Of a stretch of DNA of 64,000 bases, positions 27,660-39,695 are shown piece after piece. The position numbers were made by a program, and so were the translations under genes. The stretch's first letter is position 1; the number at the start of each line of letters is the position of its first letter. The notes beneath the pieces were generated by a model. That model saw only the letters and a list, made by a program, of their open reading frames with translations, ran no database searches and was not told where the DNA came from. This stretch comes from Zoogloea sp. LCSB751 (GTDB taxonomy: Bacteria; Pseudomonadota; Gammaproteobacteria; Burkholderiales; Rhodocyclaceae), in the NCBI RefSeq assembly GCF_002028455.1, contig NZ_MWUM01000001.1:434001-498000 (forward strand), in the 5' to 3' direction.

Positions 27660-28895
27660 TCACACTGCCTGACCGGCCGCGTAGCCCGATGCCCACGCCC
27701 ACTGGAAGTTGTAGCCACCCAGGTGGCCGGTGACGTCCATCACTTCGCCGACGAAATACAGACCCGGCACTTTCCGCGCTTCCATCGTCTTTGACGACAG
27801 TTCCCGCGTGTCCACGCCGCCGAGGGTGACTTCCGCCTTGGCGTAGCCGAGGGTGCCATTGGGCGTGATCGTCCAGCCGGCCAGGGCGGCGGCGATGGCG
27901 TCCAGCTCCTTTGGGTTGAACTGGTTGGCCGGGCGGTTCCAGCCGCGTTGTTCGCACCAAGCGTGGGCGAAGCGCTTGGGCAGGCGGTCGGCGAGCAGGT
28001 TGGAGAGCAGGGTCTTGCTGCGTGCCCGTTCGCCGAGCCAGGCGCGGACGTCTTCGGCGGGAAACAGGTTGACGACGACCTGCCGGCTGCCGTCGCTATC
28101 GCCGTAGTCCCGCGCCTGCCAGTAGGACGACACCTGCAGGATCACCGGGCCGGACAGGCCGCGGTGGGTGAACAGCAGATTCTCGCGGAAGTGCCCGGTG
28201 CCGCATTCGGCGACCGCATCGAAGGCCATGCCGGCCAGCTCCTTGTAGATGGCCAGTTCTTCCGGCGGCAGCGTCAGCGGCACCAGCGCCGGTTTGGGCG
28301 GCACGATGGCGAGGCCGAACTGCTCGGCGATCCGGTAGCCCAGCGGCGAGGCGCCGATCTTGGGGATCGACAGGCCGCCGGTGGCGACCACCAGGCTTTC
28401 GCAGCTGAAGCGGCCGTGGCTGGTGTCGAGCAGGAAGCGCGCTTCGGGTGTGCTGCCGGCCGTCACGCCGTTGAGTGTGCACGGCATCGCCCAGCGCACG
28501 TCGCCGTTTTCACATTCGGTGCGCAGCATGTCGATGATGTCCTGGGCCGAATCGTCGCAGAACAGCTGGCCGTGTTCCCGCTCGTGCCAGGGGATGCCGT
28601 AGCGGGCCATCAGGTCGAGGAAGTCGGCGGGTGTGAAGCGGGCCAGCGCCGAGCGACAGAACTGCGGGTTGCGCGACAGGTAGTTGGCGATGCCGACCGT
28701 CAGGTTGGTGAAGTTGCAGCGGCCGCCGCCGGAGATGCGGATCTTCTCGGCGAGCTTGGCGGCGTGGTCGAGGATCAGCACGCGTCGGCCGCGCTGGCCG
28801 GCCTGGGCCGCGCACATCATGCCCGCCGCGCCGGCGCCGATCACGATGACGTCGAAGTGGGTGCCGGCTGCAGGTGGTTTGGTGTGCGGATTCAT
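27660..28895 (-). CDS. HI0933/BaiN-family NAD(P)/FAD-dependent oxidoreductase
   Basis: The 411-residue flavoprotein has the N-terminal FAD-binding VIVIGAGAAGMMCAAQAGQRGRRVLILD, the family hallmark KIRISGGGRCNFTN, a central LSIPKIGASPLGYRIAEQFG segment and the C-terminal LYFVGEVMDVTGHLGGYNFQWAWASG. The family (E. coli YhiN, HI0933) is widely annotated as an aminoacetone/thiazole-type oxidoreductase but has no settled substrate. Monocistronic on the minus strand. Confidence 0.92.
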   Translation of the reverse strand: MNPHTKPPAAGTHFDVIVIGAGAAGMMCAAQAGQRGRRVLILDHAAKLAEKIRISGGGRCNFTNLTVGIANYLSRNPQFCRSALARFTPADFLDLMARYGIPWHEREHGQLFCDDSAQDIIDMLRTECENGDVRWAMPCTLNGVTAGSTPEARFLLDTSHGRFSCESLVVATGGLSIPKIGASPLGYRIAEQFGLAIVPPKPALVPLTLPPEELAIYKELAGMAFDAVAECGTGHFRENLLFTHRGLSGPVILQVSSYWQARDYGDSDGSRQVVVNLFPAEDVRAWLGERARSKTLLSNLLADRLPKRFAHAWCEQRGWNRPANQFNPKELDAIAAALAGWTITPNGTLGYAKAEVTLGGVDTRELSSKTMEARKVPGLYFVGEVMDVTGHLGGYNFQWAWASGYAAGQAV

Positions 28896-29070
28896 GGACT
28901 TGGCGAGCGGAGGTAGGGCCGGAAAGGGCGGGGAGCATAGACCCTGGCTTGCGTCAGGGCAAACACTGCTTACATCGTCATTTGCCTGAATGGCTTACGC
29001 TGCTAGGCTTGATGAATATTGAACGAAAAGCTCGCCCGCGCCATCCGCGCGGAGAACAAGGGACAAGAAC

Positions 29071-32000
29071 ATGATCGAAAAGCTGCGCGTCGCCGGACGT
29101 CCGGCGAAATGGGCGCTGCGGGGGCTGGCGGCGGTGGCCTTGGTGGGGGTGGCGGGGTTCTGGATTGCGCCGCCGCTGGTCAAGTCGGTGGCCGAGAAGC
29201 AACTCGGCGAACTACTGCATCGCCAGGTGACGATAGAGGGGCTGTCGATCAACCCCTATGCGCTGTCCGCCGAAGTGCGCGGTTTCCGCATGCTGGAGCC
29301 GGACGGCAAGAGTCCGGCGGCGAGCTTCGCGTCGCTGTACGTGAACGTGGAGGCGGAATCCCTGCTGCGCGGTGGTGTAGTGGTGGAGGAGGTGAAGCTG
29401 GTCGAGCCGACGGTCAGCGTGGTGCGCCTGGAAGGCCAGCGCTACAACTGGTCGGATGTGATCGACGAGATCCTCAACAAGCCCGACGACGGCTCGAAGA
29501 CCCATTTCGCGGTGCATAACATCCGCGTCGAGAAGGGGCGCATCGATTTCGACGACCGGCCGCTGAAGCAGAAGCAGGTGGTGTCCGACCTCGATCTGGG
29601 CGTGCCCTTCGTGTCCAACCTGCCGTCCCAGGTGGAGACCTTCGTCGAGCCGCTGCTGGCGCTGAAGGTGAATGGGGCGCCTTTCGTCGTGAAGGGCAAG
29701 TCCAGGCCGTTTTCCCTCACCCGCGAGTCGGTGGTCGGCCTCAAGTTCGACGGCTTCGACCTGACCCGCTACGTGGATTACCTGCCGGTCGAGAAGACCT
29801 TCCGCCTGCCGAGTGCCAGGCTGTCGTCCGACCTGGAGCTGAGCTTTGCGCAGCCGGCGGGCCAGCCACCCAGCGTGAGCGTGAAGGGTTCGGTCGGGCT
29901 GGATGGCGTCGAGGTGCAGCATGCAGACGGCCAGCCGGCGATCAAGCTGGCAGCGCTGAAGGTCGGTATCGACAAGCTTGTGCCGCTGGCACGTGAAGCG
30001 GTCATCGGCACGGTTTCCATCGAAGGGCCGGACGTTACTGTGGCGCGCAAGCGCGACGGGGCGATCAGCCTGCTCGCGCTGCTGCCGAAACCGGCTGCCG
30101 CTCCTGCCAATGCGCCCAAAGCGCCAAAGCCGACCGAGCCGCAGAAAGCCGCCGAGGACAAGCCCTTCGCGCTGACGCTTAACGAACTCAAGCTCACCGG
30201 TGGGCGCATTGCCTTCAGTGACGATCTGCCCGCCGGCCCCTTCCGCAAGACGCTGCAGGACCTGCACGTTTCCCTGCGCAAGTTCAGTCTGGCCGGTGGT
30301 GCACCGGCGGAGCTGGAGGCGGGCTTCGCCACCGATGCGGGCGAGCATGTCGAGCACAAGGGCAGTGTGGACGTGGCGGCCCTCAAGGCCTCCGGTACGC
30401 TGGAGCTGAGCGGTCTCGACCTTGTCAGTCCCAAGCCGTATTACGCGCCTTTCCTGAAACAGGGCGAGGTGGCGTCCGGCAAGGTGGATGCGCGGCTGAC
30501 CTACGATTTTGCCCAGGAGTCCGGCGAGCCCAAGGTCCAGGTCAAGGCGGAGAGCGTTGCGCTGAAGGACCTGGGCGTGCGCCTGAAGGGCGACAAGACG
30601 CCGCTGGCGCGGGTTGGCCTGCTCGAACTGCGCGATACCGAGGTCGATACGGCCGCGCACCGCGTGACGATCGGCGAGGTGCTCGGTAAGGCAACGCGCC
30701 TGTCTGTCGTGCGCGGCAAGGATGGCCATTTCAATGCCGAGCAGTTCGCCGCCACCGGCGACGCACCGTCAGCCAAGGCGTCGGCCGCGCCGGCGCGCAA
30801 GCATGGGGCGGCACCCGCCAAGAAGGCGCCGGCCGGCCCCGACTGGCAGGTGAGCGTCAAGCACGTGGCCCTCGACGACTGGGGTGCGCGCCTGGAGGAC
30901 CAGACCCTGGCGCCGTCCATCGTCTTCAACGCGGAGCCGCTGGCCATCAAGGTGGATGGCTTGTCCACCGCCAAGGGCAGCAAGGCCAGGGTGGATGTGC
31001 GGGCGGCGATCAACAAGCGCGGCAAGATCGGCGTAGCCGGAACGGTCGGCCTGGCGCCGCTGGCCGGCAGCCTGGACCTGGATCTCAAGGCGGTCGACCT
31101 GGCGATGCTGCAGCCCTATGTCACCGAGAAGGTGAAGATCGCGATCACCCGCGGCAACGTGACGTCCCGCGGTAAGCTGGCCTTCGAGCTGCCGGCGGCT
31201 GGCGGCGTGAAGGGCGGCTTCAAGGGCAATCTGACGGTGGGCGATTTTGCGTCGGTGGACAAGCTCAACGCGGCCGACTTCCTGCGCTGGAAGTCCCTGT
31301 ACTTCGGCGGTGTGGACGTCCGCCTGGCGCCGCTGGCAGTGAGTATCGACGACATCGCGCTGAGCGACTTCTACACCCGCCTGATCCTCGACGCCCAGGG
31401 CGGCCTCAACATCCGCGAGATCACCGCCCAGCGGGCCCAGGAGCAGAAGGATGAGCAGGACGCCGCGAAGAAGGCCAACGGCGGCAAGCTGCCGACGCCA
31501 GGCGTGGCGACGGCGCAGTTGCCACCTGCCGCGTCGACCGAGCCGCTGCCGCCGGTGTCGATCAAGCGGATCACGCTGCAGGGCGGCAACATCGCCTACA
31601 GCGACCGTTTCATCCGGCCCAATTACGACGCCAACCTGACCGGCATGGGCGGGCGCCTGGTCGGCCTGTCGTCCGATCCGGGCACGATTGCCGAGCTGGA
31701 GTTGCGCGGCAAGGTGGACAACGCGGCGCCGGTGGAGGTTGTCGGCAAGCTCAATCCCTTCCGGCAGGACAAGGCGCTGGACATCAAGGCCTCGGTGAAG
31801 GATTTCGAGTTGTCCGGCGTGTCCACCTACGCCGGCAAGTATGTCGGCTACGGCATCGACAAGGGCAAGCTGTCGGCCAGCGTCAATTACAAGATCGAGG
31901 ACCGCAAGCTGACCGCCACCAACCAGGTCTTCCTCGACCAGTTGACCTTCGGCGACAAGGTGGACAGCCCGGACGCCCTCAAGCTGCCGGTGCTGCTGGC

Positions 32001-32742
32001 GGTGTCGCTGCTGAAGAACAGCCGCGGCGAGATCGACCTGGACCTGCCGATCGGCGGTTCGCTGGACGATCCGCAGTTCAGCATCGGCGGCATCGTCTGG
32101 AAGGTTCTCGTCAATCTGATCGGCAAGGCGATCACCTCGCCCTTTGCCTTGCTCGGTTCGATGTTCGGCGGCAACAGCGAGGAACTGGCCTGGCTGGAGT
32201 ATGAGCCGGGCTTCGCGCGCCTGTCCGACGGCGCCGACGCCAAGCTGAAGGCCATCGCCAAGGCGATGACCGAGAAGACCGGCCTCAAGCTCGACATCGC
32301 CGGCCGCGTCGATCCACAGGCCGACCGGGAGGGCCTCAAGCACGCGCTCATGCTCGGCAAGGTCGAAGCACTGAAGATCAAGGACATGGCGAAGAAGGGC
32401 GAATCGCTCGGCGAGGACGGCCGCGTGCGCATCGACGACGCCGAGTACCCGGCGCTGCTGACCCGCGTCTACAAGGACGAGAAGTTCCCCAAGCCCCGCA
32501 ACCTGATCGGCCTCGCCAAGGACCTGCCGGTGCCCGAGATGGAGAAACTGATCCTCGCCAACACTACCGTCAGCGACGAGGATCTGCGCCTGCTCGCCCA
32601 GCAACGTGCCCAGACGGCCAAGAACTGGCTGCTCGAAAAAGGCCAGGTGCCGGCCGACCGGGTCTTCCTGCTGGCGCCGCGGGAAGGCGACGACGGCAAG
32701 GCCAAGGCGAAAGCCAGCCGGGTGGATTTTTCCCTGCGTTGA
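29071..32742 (+). CDS. DUF748 family AsmA-like protein
   Basis: This 1223-residue protein has one N-terminal membrane anchor (about residues 12-35, [21 protein letters not shown]). A very long beta-rich region of AsmA/DUF748 repeats follows, interrupted by Ala/Pro/Lys-rich linkers near residues 340-365 and 565-590. The C-terminal portion (about 1060-1223) resembles the OmpA-like end of the family. Related AsmA-like proteins bridge the envelope in phospholipid transport; that role here is an inference. It is followed by phhB at 17 bp. Confidence 0.88.
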   Translation: MIEKLRVAGRPAKWALRGLAAVALVGVAGFWIAPPLVKSVAEKQLGELLHRQVTIEGLSINPYALSAEVRGFRMLEPDGKSPAASFASLYVNVEAESLLRGGVVVEEVKLVEPTVSVVRLEGQRYNWSDVIDEILNKPDDGSKTHFAVHNIRVEKGRIDFDDRPLKQKQVVSDLDLGVPFVSNLPSQVETFVEPLLALKVNGAPFVVKGKSRPFSLTRESVVGLKFDGFDLTRYVDYLPVEKTFRLPSARLSSDLELSFAQPAGQPPSVSVKGSVGLDGVEVQHADGQPAIKLAALKVGIDKLVPLAREAVIGTVSIEGPDVTVARKRDGAISLLALLPKPAAAPANAPKAPKPTEPQKAAEDKPFALTLNELKLTGGRIAFSDDLPAGPFRKTLQDLHVSLRKFSLAGGAPAELEAGFATDAGEHVEHKGSVDVAALKASGTLELSGLDLVSPKPYYAPFLKQGEVASGKVDARLTYDFAQESGEPKVQVKAESVALKDLGVRLKGDKTPLARVGLLELRDTEVDTAAHRVTIGEVLGKATRLSVVRGKDGHFNAEQFAATGDAPSAKASAAPARKHGAAPAKKAPAGPDWQVSVKHVALDDWGARLEDQTLAPSIVFNAEPLAIKVDGLSTAKGSKARVDVRAAINKRGKIGVAGTVGLAPLAGSLDLDLKAVDLAMLQPYVTEKVKIAITRGNVTSRGKLAFELPAAGGVKGGFKGNLTVGDFASVDKLNAADFLRWKSLYFGGVDVRLAPLAVSIDDIALSDFYTRLILDAQGGLNIREITAQRAQEQKDEQDAAKKANGGKLPTPGVATAQLPPAASTEPLPPVSIKRITLQGGNIAYSDRFIRPNYDANLTGMGGRLVGLSSDPGTIAELELRGKVDNAAPVEVVGKLNPFRQDKALDIKASVKDFELSGVSTYAGKYVGYGIDKGKLSASVNYKIEDRKLTATNQVFLDQLTFGDKVDSPDALKLPVLLAVSLLKNSRGEIDLDLPIGGSLDDPQFSIGGIVWKVLVNLIGKAITSPFALLGSMFGGNSEELAWLEYEPGFARLSDGADAKLKAIAKAMTEKTGLKLDIAGRVDPQADREGLKHALMLGKVEALKIKDMAKKGESLGEDGRVRIDDAEYPALLTRVYKDEKFPKPRNLIGLAKDLPVPEMEKLILANTTVSDEDLRLLAQQRAQTAKNWLLEKGQVPADRVFLLAPREGDDGKAKAKASRVDFSLR

Positions 32743-32759
32743 TGAAGGAGGAGATTCCG

Positions 32760-33053
32760 ATGAGACCGCAGAAACTGGACGAGGCGCAGCGCCAGGCGGC
32801 GTTGGCTGATTTGGTGGGATGGCAGCTGGAGCCCGATCGCGATGCGATCCGCAAGCAGTTCCGCTTCGCCGACTTCAACGCGGCTTTCGGCTGGATGGCG
32901 CGGGTCGCGCTGATGGCGGAGAAGCTCGATCACCATCCGGAATGGAGCAATGTCTATAACCGGGTGGAGGTGGTGCTGAGCACCCATGATGCCGCTGGCC
33001 TGACCGAACTGGATATCGAGCTGGCCCGTTTCATGGACCGGATCGCGGCCTGA
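32760..33053 (+). CDS. phhB: 4a-hydroxytetrahydrobiopterin dehydratase
   Basis: Pterin-4a-carbinolamine dehydratase recycles the pterin cofactor of aromatic hydroxylases. The 97-residue product has the catalytic-type [32 protein letters not shown] with adjacent histidines. AAGGAGG just upstream sets the ATG at 32760. No phenylalanine hydroxylase is in the window. Confidence 0.93.
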   Translation: MRPQKLDEAQRQAALADLVGWQLEPDRDAIRKQFRFADFNAAFGWMARVALMAEKLDHHPEWSNVYNRVEVVLSTHDAAGLTELDIELARFMDRIAA

Positions 33054-33195
33054 GCGGCTTGCCGCGTTGTCGCGGCGCAACATGCTTAATGGCCGTCAGG
33101 GTGCTAATCTCCGCGGCCTGCCTGTACTGTTTCTGATGGTTTTGGCATTTTTTGAGGGCGCCTCCGGTGGCCTTGTTTGCGGGAAAGGACTGCCT

Positions 33196-34125
33196 ATGCA
33201 TCTGACCTTTGACTGGACCGTCGCCCTGCGCCGTTCGCGTCAGCGTGTGGCCGCGGCCCGCTCGGAGCAGGATGCCGGCCGTCGTAGCTGGAAGCGCTTT
33301 CCCTACGGCAACCGGGTCTATCGCTATGGCGGAACCGCCTTGTCGAGCAACTGGGCGCGTCTGCACCGCGGCGATCGGGCGCCCTATCCGGACCTGGCCA
33401 GTCTGCATGCGCTGCTCGACGCCAACCCGGCCCTGCTGGCCCACGTGCCGGATCCGGCGGTCGTATTGCCGTTGGTCGAGGAGGCCTGGCGTGCCTACCA
33501 CGCGGGTGATTTTGCCGACGCCGTCGAACACGGATTGGCGGCTGGGCCGGTGGGGCTGGTCGTGGCGGCACGGGCGGCTGTGGTCTATGCCGCCCATCTG
33601 GAGGAGGACGAGCCGCGGCGGATCCGGATCCTCGAAGAAACCGTCGAATTCTGCGCTGCGCTCACCGAGCTGGCACCGAACTGGGCCAATGCCTGGTACG
33701 TGCATGGTCTGGCGCTCGGGCGTTACAGCCAGAGCATCTCGGTGGTCAAGGCGCTGGCCCGTGGATTGGGCGGCAAGGTGCGGGACTGCCTGCAGCGGGT
33801 CGTCGAACTGGATAACGATCACGCCGATGCCTATGTGGCGCTGGGGGTCTATAACGCCGAAGTCATCGACAAGATCGGCGGTGTGGTCGCTGGCCTGACC
33901 TATGGCGCCCGCAAGGAGGCGGTCATCGAGCACTTCGAAACGGCCCGCCGGCTGAATCCCCAGTCGCCAGTGGTATTGGCCGAGTACGCGCGATCCACGC
34001 TGCTGGCATTCGGTTCCGCGCAGCAGGGCCGTGCCCACGAGTTGTTTGCGGCGGCAGGCGCCTGCCAGCCGGTGGATGCGCTGGAGCGCCTGGACGTGGA
34101 GTGGGCGCTCAGCGAAACCGAGTAG
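33196..34125 (+). CDS. TPR-like helical hypothetical protein
   Basis: The 309-residue soluble protein is helical with tetratricopeptide-like spacing, for example WANAWYVHGLALGRYSQ, DHADAYVALGVYNAEV and a later ARRLNPQSPVVLAEYARSTLL. Similar proteins are found in proteobacteria without a known role. AAAGGA at 33184-33189 supports the ATG at 33196. It has no signal peptide. I do not recognise a specific family beyond the TPR fold. Confidence 0.7.
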   Translation: MHLTFDWTVALRRSRQRVAAARSEQDAGRRSWKRFPYGNRVYRYGGTALSSNWARLHRGDRAPYPDLASLHALLDANPALLAHVPDPAVVLPLVEEAWRAYHAGDFADAVEHGLAAGPVGLVVAARAAVVYAAHLEEDEPRRIRILEETVEFCAALTELAPNWANAWYVHGLALGRYSQSISVVKALARGLGGKVRDCLQRVVELDNDHADAYVALGVYNAEVIDKIGGVVAGLTYGARKEAVIEHFETARRLNPQSPVVLAEYARSTLLAFGSAQQGRAHELFAAAGACQPVDALERLDVEWALSETE

Positions 34126-34157
34126 GCACGGCGCCCGTCGGGCCGGGCGGCGGGGCG

Positions 34158-34604
34158 TCAGGTCTTGGAGCGGACCAGACGGGCTTTTTCGCGCTCCCAG
34201 TCGCGTTCCTTCTCGGTTTCCCGCTTGTCGTACTGCTTCTTGCCCTTGGCTAGGCCGACGCTGATCTTCACCCGGCCCTTGGCGTAGTGCAGGTCGAGGG
34301 GCACCAGCGCATAGCCGGCGCGTTCCACTTTGCCGATCAGCTTGGCGATCTCCTCGGCGTGCAACAGCAGCTTGCGGGTGCGGGTCGGGTCGGGGTGAAT
34401 GTGGGTGGACGCGGACTCCAGCGGGGTGATGTGCATGCCGACGATGAAGATCTCGGCGCCACGGATCACCACGTAGCTTTCCTTGATGTTGGCACGCCCG
34501 GCGCGGATGCCCTTGACCTCCCAGCCCTCGAGAACGAGGCCGGCTTCGTATTTGTCCTCGATGAAATAATCGTGGAAGGCCTTGCGGTTGTCGATGATGC
34601 TCAT
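34158..34604 (-). CDS. smpB: SsrA-binding protein SmpB
   Basis: SmpB binds tmRNA and brings it to stalled ribosomes. The 148-residue product has [53 protein letters not shown] and the basic C-terminal tail typical of the family. Start is the ATG at 34604. Divergent from ratA, as in many proteobacteria. Confidence 0.97.
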   Translation of the reverse strand: MSIIDNRKAFHDYFIEDKYEAGLVLEGWEVKGIRAGRANIKESYVVIRGAEIFIVGMHITPLESASTHIHPDPTRTRKLLLHAEEIAKLIGKVERAGYALVPLDLHYAKGRVKISVGLAKGKKQYDKRETEKERDWEREKARLVRSKT

Positions 34605-34671
34605 TGGCGTAGGCTTGAACGGACGCGTAAAATCGCGCATTTTAACAGCTCGGTAGTTCGCCCGCGCCCCA

Positions 34672-35109
34672 ATGGCAGCCGTCAAGAAAATCGTCCTGAT
34701 CGAATTCACTCCGGCCCAGATGTTCGATCTGGTGGACCGCTGCGAGGATTACCCCAAGTTCCTGCCCTGGTGTGGGGGCAGTGAAGTGCATGGCCGTGAC
34801 GACAAGATCACCAAGGCCACCCTCCACATCAACTACCACGGTATCAAGTCCCACTTCAGTACCGAGAACGACAAGGAATACCCGCGGCACATGCACATCC
34901 GCCTGACCGACGGGCCCTTCACCCACCTGGACGGCAGCTGGGACTTCATTGCGCTGGGTGACGCCGCCTGCAAGGTCGAGTTCAACCTGCATTACGAGTT
35001 TTCCAGTCGCCTGATCGAAAAGGCGGTGGGGCCGGTGTTCAGTCACATTGCGAACACTTTTGTCGATTCGTTCGTCAAGCGCGCCTCGCAAATCTACAGC
35101 AAGGGCTGA
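34672..35109 (+). CDS. ratA: RatA/Coq10-like START-domain protein
   Basis: The 145-residue START-fold protein begins [36 protein letters not shown], the hallmark of the RatA/Coq10 family. E. coli RatA was reported to block ribosome subunit association, while Coq10 relatives bind ubiquinone; sequence alone does not decide. It is followed by rnfH (ratB) with the start codon 2 bp after its stop. Confidence 0.93.
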   Translation: MAAVKKIVLIEFTPAQMFDLVDRCEDYPKFLPWCGGSEVHGRDDKITKATLHINYHGIKSHFSTENDKEYPRHMHIRLTDGPFTHLDGSWDFIALGDAACKVEFNLHYEFSSRLIEKAVGPVFSHIANTFVDSFVKRASQIYSKG

Positions 35110-35110
35110 C

Positions 35111-35431
35111 ATGTCCGATTCGATCTCCGTCGAAGTCTGCTACGCGCTCAAGGAGCGCCAGGAAGTCGTGCGCCTCAAGCTGCCCGCGGGCAGTACGGTG
35201 CAGCGGGCCGTGGACGCCTCCGGGTTGCTCCAGAAGCACCCCGAGATCGACCTCGCCAAAACCAACAAGCTCGGGGTGTTCGCCAAGCTGGTCAAGGCCG
35301 ACACGGTACTGCGGGACAAGGACCGGGTGGAGATCTACCGACCGTTGATCGCCGACCCCAAGGAGGTGCGCCGCAAGCGTGCCGAGGAGGGCAAGGTCAT
35401 GAAGAAGGGCGGTGGCCTGGCTGAGGCCTGA
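35111..35431 (+). CDS. rnfH: RnfH family ubiquitin-like protein (RatB)
   Basis: The 106-residue beta-grasp protein has [35 protein letters not shown] and the conserved [27 protein letters not shown] end. It pairs with ratA, as in E. coli ratA-ratB. Function is unknown. Confidence 0.94.
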   Translation: MSDSISVEVCYALKERQEVVRLKLPAGSTVQRAVDASGLLQKHPEIDLAKTNKLGVFAKLVKADTVLRDKDRVEIYRPLIADPKEVRRKRAEEGKVMKKGGGLAEA

Positions 35432-35471
35432 GTCAGCGCAGGCAGGTGGGTTTGACGGCCTGGGGTGCCGC

Positions 35472-35936
35472 CTACTGGCAGCTTCGTTCCAGATACTGGC
35501 GGATGCGTGCCACGTCGCCCGCTCGTTCGTCATCGCCGATGAACACCTGTTCCCCGGCCTCGTTGACACGAACGGTCGGCTGACCGCTTTCCAGGCCGGT
35601 CAGTTGCTGACGGAAGCGCGTGCAGTCCTGTTGCTGCTGTTCTTCGGTGGCTTGCTGCTTGCGGGTTTTTTCTTCGGCCTCGGCCGCGGCGGCGCGGCGC
35701 TTCCGAAAAGCCAGTTCCTTTTCCGCGAAGGTCTGGGGAACGTTGCCGCTGGCGGCCTCGGATACCGCCGGACGCGGCGCCAGCGGGGCCTGCCGCACGG
35801 TACGGGTTGGCGCGTCGGGTGGCGGGGCGTCGGAATAATGGACACGGCCGCTGGCATCCTTCCAGCTGTAGATGGCCTGGGCGAGGACTGCCGGGGCGGC
35901 GCAGGTCAGCAGAACAAAAAGAAGCTTGCGCGGCAT
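35472..35936 (-). CDS. Exported DUF4124 domain protein
   Basis: The 154-residue protein has a signal peptide (MPRKLLFVLLTCAAPAVLAQ), then the DUF4124 signature AIYSWKDASGRVHYSDAPPP. A Glu/Gln/Lys-rich coiled-coil segment (about residues 70-105) follows, and two cysteines in the C-terminal half (QDC... and ERSC) could form a disulfide. CGGAG precedes the ATG at 35936. Function unknown. Confidence 0.88.
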   Translation of the reverse strand: MPRKLLFVLLTCAAPAVLAQAIYSWKDASGRVHYSDAPPPDAPTRTVRQAPLAPRPAVSEAASGNVPQTFAEKELAFRKRRAAAAEAEEKTRKQQATEEQQQQDCTRFRQQLTGLESGQPTVRVNEAGEQVFIGDDERAGDVARIRQYLERSCQ

Positions 35937-35951
35937 TCGGGACTCCGGTAA

Positions 35952-37478
<1,527 letters not shown>

Positions 37479-37500
37479 GTCTTTCCGGTTCACGTGCATC

Positions 37501-37524
37501 AGGGGCAGCCTGCGGGCTGCCCCT
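37501..37524 (+). terminator. Putative terminator after guaB
   Basis: AGGGGCAGCC / GGCTGCCCCT with a 4-nt loop, followed by GTTCGTTG. Strong stem, T-poor tail. Confidence 0.6.
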
Positions 37525-37634
37525 GTTCGTTGACGGGCTGCGGCCGGTGGCGGAATGTCATCGTGTGTCGGGATAATTGCGACGACCGGCGCGCTGGCGC
37601 TGAACCTATCGCCGAAAATCCACTCCACATAGCC

Positions 37635-38348
37635 ATGCTGACCCGAACCCGATCCGACTCCTCATCCACGGCAGCCGCATTGGCACCCGTCGTCGATGTC
37701 AAACACCTGAGCCGCACGGTCGCCACCGACGACGGTGGGGCGCTGCACATCCTGGAGGATGTTTCCTTCAGTATCGCCGCCGGCGAGGCGGTGGCCATCG
37801 TCGGTGCGTCCGGCTCCGGCAAGTCCACGCTGCTGGGCCTGCTGGCCGGCCTGGATTCGCCGTCGGGCGGTTCCGTGCATATCCGCGGCCAGGACCTGTT
37901 CGCCCTCGACGAGGACGGCCGTGCGGCTCTGCGCGGGGAGTGCGTGGGCTTCGTGTTCCAGTCCTTCCAGCTGCTGCCGGCGCTGACGGCCCTCGAGAAC
38001 GTGATGCTGCCGCTGGAGCTGGCCGGGCGGAAGGATGCCCGCCAGGAGGCGGAGACCTGGCTGCAACGGGTCGGCCTGGGTGGCCGGCTGGGGCATTACC
38101 CGCGCCAGCTGTCGGGCGGCGAACAGCAGCGGGTCGCGGTGGCCCGTGCGTTCGCGCCGCGTCCGGCGCTGGTGCTGGCCGACGAGCCGACCGGTAACCT
38201 GGATGTGACCACCGGCGAGGCGGTCATCGAGCTGATGTTCTCCCTCAACGTCGAATCCGGCACGACCCTCGTGCTGGTGACCCACGACACCAGCCTGGCG
38301 GAACGCTGCGGGCGCAGTCTGCGGCTGTCTGCCGGGAAGCTTGTCTAA
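37635..38348 (+). CDS. LolD/YbbA-like ABC transporter ATP-binding protein (orphan)
   Basis: The 237-residue ATPase has Walker A (GASGSGKSTLL), Q-loop, signature LSGGEQQRVAVARAF, Walker B (LVLADEPTGNLD) and the H-loop THD. It belongs to the MacB/LolD/YbbA class that pairs with FtsX-type permeases. No permease is adjacent: the next gene is the convergent hpnE. The nearest FtsX-like permease (42380) has its own ATPase. The partner must lie elsewhere or be shared. Confidence 0.9.
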   Translation: MLTRTRSDSSSTAAALAPVVDVKHLSRTVATDDGGALHILEDVSFSIAAGEAVAIVGASGSGKSTLLGLLAGLDSPSGGSVHIRGQDLFALDEDGRAALRGECVGFVFQSFQLLPALTALENVMLPLELAGRKDARQEAETWLQRVGLGGRLGHYPRQLSGGEQQRVAVARAFAPRPALVLADEPTGNLDVTTGEAVIELMFSLNVESGTTLVLVTHDTSLAERCGRSLRLSAGKLV

Positions 38349-38375
38349 AACGGCTTTCCCCGGCCGGCTCGGTCG

Positions 38376-39695
38376 TTACGAAAGAATCTGTTCCTTCAGT
38401 CCGCAGCGTTTGAGGATGCTGCGGCCGGCTTGCACGCCGCTGCGGATGGCCGATTCGATGGTGGCGGGGTAGTCCGATGCGATGTAGTCGCCAGCCAGCC
38501 ACAGGCCGGGCTGGGGCGTCGCGACGCCGGGGCGGACGAGGCCGGGCGTGCATGAGAAGGTTGCACGTTTTTCGGTGATGATCTGCGACCAGGACAGCGT
38601 CGGCAGCGGGCCGAGCACATGCTGCAACTCCTGCAGCAGCGCGATTTCCAGCGCCTCCTTGCTGACTTCCTGGTGGGCGCCGCGGGCGCTGATGACCACG
38701 CTGACCAGGCCTTCCTCGCCGCCCAGCGCGGCGCGGTCGAAGGCCCACTGGCCGTAGCCGCCGCTGAGGCCGATCTTCGGCTCCGGAAAACTTACCGGCC
38801 CGTCGAAGGCCAGCCAGGCGGTGACGATGGGTTCGTAGCGCAGGGCGGCGATGCCTTCCACTACTGGCGCCATCGCCGGCAGCGTCTCCACCAGCGGCGC
38901 CACATGGTAAGGCGCGGTGGCGATCACCACGTGCTCGAACAGCGTGGTCCACGGGTCGCCATCCAGCCGGTAGCCCTCGCCGATGCTCTCGATGGCCTTG
39001 ATCGGTTCGGCGATGCGCACCGTATGGCCACGCATCGCCAGCCAGCGCGAAGCCGGCACCGGGAACAGCTCCGACAGGTCCAGCCGCGGAAGCAGCAGGT
39101 CCGACGCGGAAGCGCCGGCGGCCAGGCTGTCGCGCAGCACATTGGCGAAGACCTGGGCCGACGCGTCGACAACCGGCGTGTTGAGGGCGGCCACGCACAG
39201 GGGCTCCCAGATCAGGCGTGTGAGACGCTCGGTCTGAGCGGTTTCGGCAAGCAGTTCGGCCACCGGGCGATCCGGTTCGATACGGAACTTGCGTCTCTTG
39301 AGACTGCGCATCAGGCGGGCCATGGCCAGCTTGTCCTGCCAGTCCAGGCCCGTGGCACGCAGCAGGCCGACGGCCAGGTGCAGCGGCGCCGGCAGCGCGG
39401 CGGCGCGCAGCGTGCACTCGCCCGGATAGACCAGGGCCAGCTTGCGCGTTTCCAGCACGCTCGGCTTGACGCCGACCAGGCGCAACAGGCGCAGGGTTTC
39501 GGTGTAGGCACCGAGCAGGATATGCTGGCCGTTGTCGATCCGGCAGCCATATTTGTCGATCACCCGGGCGCGGCCGCCGAGTACGCGGGAGGACTCGAAC
39601 AGGGTCACCCGCGCGCCGCCGCGGGCCAGGGTGACGGCGGCGGCGAAGCCGGCGTAGCCGCCACCGACGACGGCGATGTCGGGACCTGTGTTCAT
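38376..39695 (-). CDS. hpnE: Hydroxysqualene dehydroxylase
   Basis: HpnE is an FAD amine-oxidase-type enzyme that reduces hydroxysqualene to squalene. The 439-residue product has the dinucleotide motif VVGGGYAGFAAAVTLARGGARVTLFE, GGRAR, the DNGQHILLGAYTETLRLL segment and the C-terminal GLWLAGDYIASDYPATIESAIRSG. It overlaps hpnD by 4 bp and is last in the hpnC-hpnD-hpnE operon. Confidence 0.95.
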   Translation of the reverse strand: MNTGPDIAVVGGGYAGFAAAVTLARGGARVTLFESSRVLGGRARVIDKYGCRIDNGQHILLGAYTETLRLLRLVGVKPSVLETRKLALVYPGECTLRAAALPAPLHLAVGLLRATGLDWQDKLAMARLMRSLKRRKFRIEPDRPVAELLAETAQTERLTRLIWEPLCVAALNTPVVDASAQVFANVLRDSLAAGASASDLLLPRLDLSELFPVPASRWLAMRGHTVRIAEPIKAIESIGEGYRLDGDPWTTLFEHVVIATAPYHVAPLVETLPAMAPVVEGIAALRYEPIVTAWLAFDGPVSFPEPKIGLSGGYGQWAFDRAALGGEEGLVSVVISARGAHQEVSKEALEIALLQELQHVLGPLPTLSWSQIITEKRATFSCTPGLVRPGVATPQPGLWLAGDYIASDYPATIESAIRSGVQAGRSILKRCGLKEQILS

